Shown here piece after piece: positions 59,958-64,000 of a stretch of DNA of 64,000 bases (the stretch's first letter is position 1; every line of letters starts with the position of its first letter). Source of the DNA: Nageia nagi (lineage: Eukaryota; Pinophyta); assembly GCA_050084985.1 (NCBI GenBank), contig JBITNC010000001.1, positions 202,864,001 through 202,928,000 of the forward strand. Reading direction: 5' to 3'. Below the pieces are notes generated by a model, which saw only the letters and a list, made by a program, of their open reading frames with translations, did no database searches and was not told where the DNA came from. Made by a program: the position numbers and the translations under genes.

Positions 59958-61717
59958 GCTACCTACTTGATAAGTTGAGATGTCTATAGGTATATAACTG
60001 TCTGGAGGTATAGGATACTGAGCCCCTGGAGTAAAAGCTGGAACACTTGTCAGCCATGATTGTACTATACTACTGTAAAAATCTTACTATTGATAAATAC
60101 CATGGCGAACAACTGAAGGCTCACCCCTAGAGGCTAATGCTATGTTAAATTGATGGGCTTGAATTCCTTGTAGAGAAGAATGAGCCTCATCTCTCTCATG
60201 TTTATACCTATCCCGCTCAGCCTTGTATCTGTACATACATGAATGAACCTATGCTAACTGGTGTCTCAGCTCATAAATGTCTCCTAGCAAAGTATCAATG
60301 CTAGGTACCTGAGTAGTAGGAGCTTCCTCAACTCTGCATGTACCCACTGGGGTAGCTCTATCCTCACCAACACCTATAGTCTCCTCCTCAGGAGCCAACT
60401 CCTCAGGAGCATCCACCATGACCTCCTCACCAGTAGCCTCAGCTCCCACAGCCATCGCTCCTGTAGGCTCCTTGCCTACCTCTCCCTCTGCTATTGCTGC
60501 ACCTAGCTCATTACCAACATTGATGCATCGATGTATGTGTCGACCCCCTATACCATCATCTCCCTCCTCCCACTAGGCTCTGAAAGCTTCAGACACTCCT
60601 ACATCATCCTCTCCAATGTCATCCTCTAATGGTCTCTCCTCCTGAGTAGGATCGGGCTCTACATAAACTAGTGGCTGTACACCCTTGGTTGGAATAGTAC
60701 CCTCCCTTTGGTACAACACTGTTAGGATAGGCACATCCTGAATCAAACCAAATTGATGGTGCACCCACTCAAAATGAAAGTACTCTAGAAAATCTACCCT
60801 ATGACCACTCAAAACACATGGCTATCGGATGCTAGTAAGCTCAGCTATGAGCTCTCTCCATATAGGATATGAGCGGTAAGGTCTAAATCTCACTTGATCA
60901 GGAATCAAGTGACTAAGCATGTGACGGTAATAGCCCACATCTCAACAGACTCCATCTAATGGGTGAATATAATAGTCCTCATGTCATCTGACTATACTGG
61001 CCACATAATCTGAGTAGCTATTAAATCTAGGCATCGGTAATCCTAAAGGATGAGCCACAGTAATATGCTCGTAGGCCCACGCCTGTAATGTAACAATGAC
61101 TAATAAAGAGGCCCTATGCCCTTGTGAATAGAAAAATAACTCTCTATAAATTTGGGCCAATAATGTGGGCACCCAAGCATACACTATGCTATGTCGTATC
61201 ATATCTGCAATGATAGGCAACAATGACCATAGAAACCTCCCGCTGCCAGTATCAGGGAGAGCATAGCACTAAACTAATCCCATCAAATATGAAAATCGGA
61301 TCATCCTCTGCTGATCCTCTAGCCAATACTGATAATATCTGATGCCCCTAAAATAATCTCAAAAATAATAGTGTCAACTTGATCAGCTCCATACAAATAA
61401 GAAACAACAAGTAAAGCTCCTGCTCTATCAACTATAGGTAAAATCCTCCATCCATGAATAGGGAGTCTATATAGTCTGTGTATATCCTCTACCGTAATAA
61501 TCATCTCCCCTATCGAAAAATGAAAAGTGCATGTAACTGCATCCCATTTGTCTAATAATGTAGCTAACAGAGGATAGTCCCAATGAATGCGACCCATGTA
61601 TGGGCCCACTCCAAAACCAATGGACCTGAAAAAGGCATGATCGGTAGGATCCAGAAAATATCTACCCTCCTATAAAATTGAGGGATATCTGCCTCGAGGC
61701 TCAAAAACATCTTGAAC
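59953..61717 (-). pseudogene. Plant-mobile-domain (aminotransferase-like) gene, main exon, antisense in E3
   Basis: Exon 2 starts at 61717 after an ATACAG acceptor. TAG near 61670 breaks the start. PMD core at about 61585-61450: TLLDKW, CTFHFSIGEMIITVEDIHRLY and LPIHGW, the hallmark of PF10536-type domains. A frameshift near 61345 and TAG near 61270 follow, then 61223-60984 continues the domain (MLPIIADMIRHSI, LLAQIYRELFFY, WAYEHITVAHP). From 60812 to 60249 come an HFEWVHHQFG stretch, an acidic linker (EEDDIGEDD-like), an Ala/Glu/Pro-rich region and a coil, with a Pro-rich end cut at 59953 by the inner element. PMD proteins such as Arabidopsis MAIN and MAIL1 act in the nucleus in silencing and genome stability; PMDs also occur in transposons. 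About 690 codons in total, on the opposite strand to gag-pol. Confidence 0.85.
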
Positions 61718-62049
61718 CTGTATAATGTTAAAATTTAGTCCAAAAAAAAAAGGAAAAATGGTGTTTCATAATGAAACACTGGCATTTGTAATCCTCAACA
61801 CTCGGTCATTGGCATTCGAACTTCAAATGTTGGTGTTTCTGTTAGCTGCTCGACTCAGGTCGGTGATCGTGGTAGAAATAGAAACAATTTCATAAAAAAC
61901 ACAAATAAAAGCCTAATCTACAAAGTTTATCCTATACAAATGACCAAAATAGTTTTTTAATAACATTTACAGTTGCAATTTTTAAATAAAATAGGGAAAT
62001 TACAAACTATAAACAAAAAATAGAAAAGAAGGTTAGTACAAAACCTTAC

Positions 62050-62100
62050 CTCTTCCCGGATAGGTCGAGAACATCCGGTGGGGCGTCTACGTGGAGGCAT
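62050..62100 (-). pseudogene. First exon of the E3 PMD gene (17 codons)
   Basis: The ATG at 62100-62098 starts an intact 17-codon frame, MPPRRRPTGCSRPIREE, ending in GAAGAG followed by GTAAGG, a near-consensus splice donor at 62049. The intron (62049-61718, 332 bp) ends in ACATTATACAG. The phase is 0 and exon 2 continues in the PMD frame. The Arg-rich start could be a nuclear localisation signal. Exon choice is my inference, with no transcript to confirm it. Confidence 0.68.
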
Positions 62101-62214
62101 GATGAATATGGTGAATATCAATGGCTGGAAATCGATGAATTAGCAATGGTAAATAGCCTTGGTAGACCATGAAAGGGACAGCTAAGAAACATATGAGAAA
62201 AGGACAACTTTTTT

Positions 62215-62335
62215 CTTTTTCAAAGATCGGTGACCTGAATACGAACGCCAGTGACTGTTACTAAATGTCGGTGACTTAAAGACAAACGTTGGTGACCGAA
62301 ACTAAATGTTGGTGACTGGAATTAAAACATCGTGT
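62215..62335 (-). promoter_or_regulatory. Cluster of degenerate GCCGGTGA-type motifs upstream of the PMD start
   Basis: Between 62225 and 62330 the motif GGTGAC / GCCAGTGAC / GTCGGTGAC / GTTGGTGACC / GTTGGTGACTGG recurs about every 20-25 bases, separated by AACTAAA-like spacers. The same motif occurs in the family LTRs, in the inner element's 5'UTR and in the PMD intron (61775-61865). Its position 115-230 bp upstream of the PMD ATG suggests a promoter role, which is inference. Confidence 0.4.
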
Positions 62336-62414
62336 TTGGAAATAACCCTAAAAACATTAAGTTTTTCTCAAAAATAGCCTTAAATTGGTCAAGAAAATCA
62401 AATAATGATAAAAT

Positions 62415-62765
62415 GTGATGTATCTTTGTTACATGAGATCATCTTGAAACCCTGTTGTCGGGACAAAAGACAACACCATCAAAACTCATATACTAAGGAA
62501 GGCTTATACAGTACATGTGCATTTAGACACATAAAATGACATAATAGAAATGTCATGCAGGTGTCACACAAGCTCAACACATTGTCATATCGAAAACAGT
62601 TACTTCTAAGGTATATGCAAACTTATTTTCAAAATTACATCAAATGTAAAAAGAAAACACATTTTATCATAATTTGATAAATCAAAAGTTTGATTCATCT
62701 AAGAAATTGAGTCAAAACTTACATCATAAAAAGGCAACAATAAACAATCAAGCAACAAAGCTTCC
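62415..62765 (+). repeat. 3'UTR block of E3 shared with the inner element
   Basis: From GAGATCATCTTGAAACCCTG to the AAGCAACAAAGC segment it matches 58725-59040 with moderate divergence. It lies directly before the hairpin and polypurine tract, showing that both elements end alike. Confidence 0.88.
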
Positions 62766-62774
62766 CATTCTATA

Positions 62775-62828
62775 TTTTTGAAATCATCAATCGCATTTTT
62801 CGATTGATAATTTCAAAAAGGGGCAAAA
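62775..62828 (+). other. Hairpin and polypurine tract before the E3 3' LTR
   Basis: TTTTTGAAATCATCAATCG pairs with CGATTGATAATTTCAAAAA around a seven-base loop, with one mismatch in 19 pairs. AAAAAGGGGCAAAA (62815-62828) primes plus-strand synthesis and abuts the LTR. The stem differs from the inner element's by a compensated change. Confidence 0.78.
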
Positions 62829-63672
62829 TGTAGACACCTAAAAATGTCCCTCGTTAACTAAGTAAACATTAGAATAATCATAACTTGGTGTGATAATATA
62901 AAATAGGTTTAGAAACCCTATTATTGGATAGCTCTCATCGAGTGTATGCAAAATGAATGGTCATATGACCCCCTTTTGATGAAATTTGACTTTTAGGCGG
63001 TCATTTTAATATAGTTAACCAGTCATCGGCATTCTATATCAAACGTCGATGTTTAGAGGTGATCACTGCCATTTGACATACAAATGCCGGTACTCTACAA
63101 TAGCTGAATAAAAATCAAAAAAGGAAGTTGGAACACTTCATCTTCCATGATGAGGTGGATAGAGGAGGTCAGTTACGACTTACGGTGGCTCTTCACTTCT
63201 CCTTTCCATCCTTGAAATGTCTCACCTGAAAATCTATAAATACAAGCTAATACAAAGCAATATGGATGATCCAAATTGACCCCAATTGAACCCAATTTTG
63301 AAGTAGGGTAATGCTGCCAAAATCTTATGAACTCATTCCTTTTATTATTTTATGTTAGTTTCATTTTAATACAATGTTACACATAGATGCTCTGATGTTA
63401 TTGTCTCTTGCATGTGTGTAGGATTTACAGGTTGTCTACATCAAGAAGAGAAGCAAGCAACCCAAAAACAATGGAGATATAATACTCTTATTTTTGCACA
63501 TACATTTGTAAAAGTCCCTTCTAAGGGCAAATTATAGTTTGAACTGAGATTAAATATCATTTTGCAATTACAACATGTTTATCTATGTTATATAATTTGA
63601 GGTTCAATGAAGATTGAAGAGTAATTTTTATTTTATTTTATTCTATATTCTAGCTCAATTTTCATTGCAACA
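62829..63672 (+). repeat. 3' LTR of E3 (844 bp)
   Basis: Starts TGTAGACACC after the polypurine tract and ends TTGCAACA, aligning over its length with the inner LTRs but more diverged from them than they are from each other. TATA box at 63235; the GCATGTGTGTAGGATTTACAGG motif is near 63410. Its 5' partner is not in the window in recognisable form. Confidence 0.92.
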
Positions 63673-64000
63673 CTTATGATCTTGAGTTAGAATTTGTAGT
63701 TCATGCATTAAATAGGTGGAGGCATTATATTTTGGTAAAACCTTTCAAACTTGAAACACATCATCAAAGCTTGAAATATTTGTTCATACAACCAAATTTA
63801 AATTCTAGAAAAAGGAGATGGATGAATTTCTTAGTTGAGTATGATTTTCATATTTAATATATCAAAGTGAGAGAAAATAAGATGGAAGATACCCTAAGTC
63901 ATCGATGACATGTCCCATGACTAGGATTCAATATGATTTGTTTAATAAATTTAAGGTCCTACAAAAAGAGGATCCTTTTATGAATTTATCCAGGAATTGA
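63673..64000 (+). pseudogene. RNase H of a chromovirus-like Ty3/gypsy element, cut by E3
   Basis: Directly after the LTR the frame reads YDLELEFVVHALNRWRHYI, then HHQSLKYLFIQPNLNSRKRR, then MNFLVEYDFHI and ENKMEDTLSHR, with two stops. This is the end of the RNase H typical of chromoviruses and relatives (the DLELxAVVxALKxWRHYL and LKYLF.Q..LN.RQ.RW pattern). The upstream RT must lie beyond E3's original left flank and is not seen here. It continues past the window edge. Confidence 0.85.

Larger units (their letters stand above)
37284..63672 (+). mobile_element. Ty3/gypsy element E3 (Tat/Ogre type) with two passenger genes, interrupted by the inner element
   Basis: In plus orientation it carries gag (37287-39577), protease (39677-41098), RT-RNase H-second RNase H-integrase (41569-44808), an unknown ORF (44930-46140), a tandem array (46656-47220), an antisense PMD gene (62100-47726), a hairpin and polypurine tract (62775-62828) and a 3' LTR (62829-63672). 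A 12-kb relative inserted at 47978-59952. Removing it leaves about 14.4 kb without a 5' LTR, within the size range known for Ogre-like elements. That the gag-pol and the PMD/LTR halves are one element is inferred from continuity and from homologous 3'UTR repeats in the inner element. The 3' end sits inside an older RNase H gene. Confidence 0.75.

Overview
The window is eukaryotic, AT-rich and made almost wholly of nested, decayed LTR retrotransposons. That points to a land plant with a large, repeat-dense genome; a gymnosperm or other large-genome seed plant is a guess, because nothing in the sequence fixes the species. I see no intact host gene, tRNA, rRNA or CRISPR array. Nearly every coding region is a retroelement gene broken by stops or frameshifts, many explainable as C-to-T or G-to-A changes of the kind expected from methylated cytosines.

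Layout. (1) 1-2046: 3' part of a Ty1/copia element (copia-1, plus strand) ending in an LTR. (2) 2047-3797, minus strand: a broken plant-mobile-domain (PMD) gene. It is followed by about 2 kb of 3'UTR-like sequence and, beyond a copia insertion, by a polypurine tract and LTR-like start near 11146; I call this old element E0. (3) 5818-11031: a complete copia element (copia-2, minus strand) with two LTRs, primer-binding site, polypurine tract and an imperfect 5-bp target duplication, inserted into E0. (4) 12176-12470: a minus-strand gag fragment. (5) 14995-16650 and 27990-35560: the separated 5' end and the gag-pol of a decayed Ty3/gypsy element of the Tat/Ogre type (E2). Between them lies another gypsy element on the minus strand (recognisable core 19900-24720). 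(6) 37284-63672: a younger E2 relative (E3) with gag, protease, RT, two RNases H and integrase. After integrase come an unknown extra ORF, a 145-bp tandem array, an antisense PMD gene with a recognisable intron, and a 3' LTR. Its 5'UTR and first codons lie inverted at 36430-37283. (7) 47978-59952: a complete 12-kb element of the same family, with LTRs of 851 and 850 bp and a perfect ACACT target duplication, inserted into the E3 PMD gene. It has gag and protease but no RT or integrase. (8) 63673-64000: RNase H of a chromovirus-like gypsy element into which E3 inserted.

How the parts fit. E3 appears to be the autonomous type: it supplies gag-pol in sense and carries two passenger genes, a sense ORF of unknown function and an antisense PMD gene with its own spliced first exon. 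The inner element shares LTRs, 5'UTR, gag and the final 400 bp with E3 but has lost pol and the PMD gene, so it probably moved with E3-type proteins. The antisense PMD gene, present also in the older E0 copy in the same relative orientation, is the most interesting system here. The other notable signals are a hairpin next to the polypurine tract whose two copies differ by a compensatory base change, and a GC-rich palindromic motif repeated in the LTRs, the 5'UTR and around the PMD gene.
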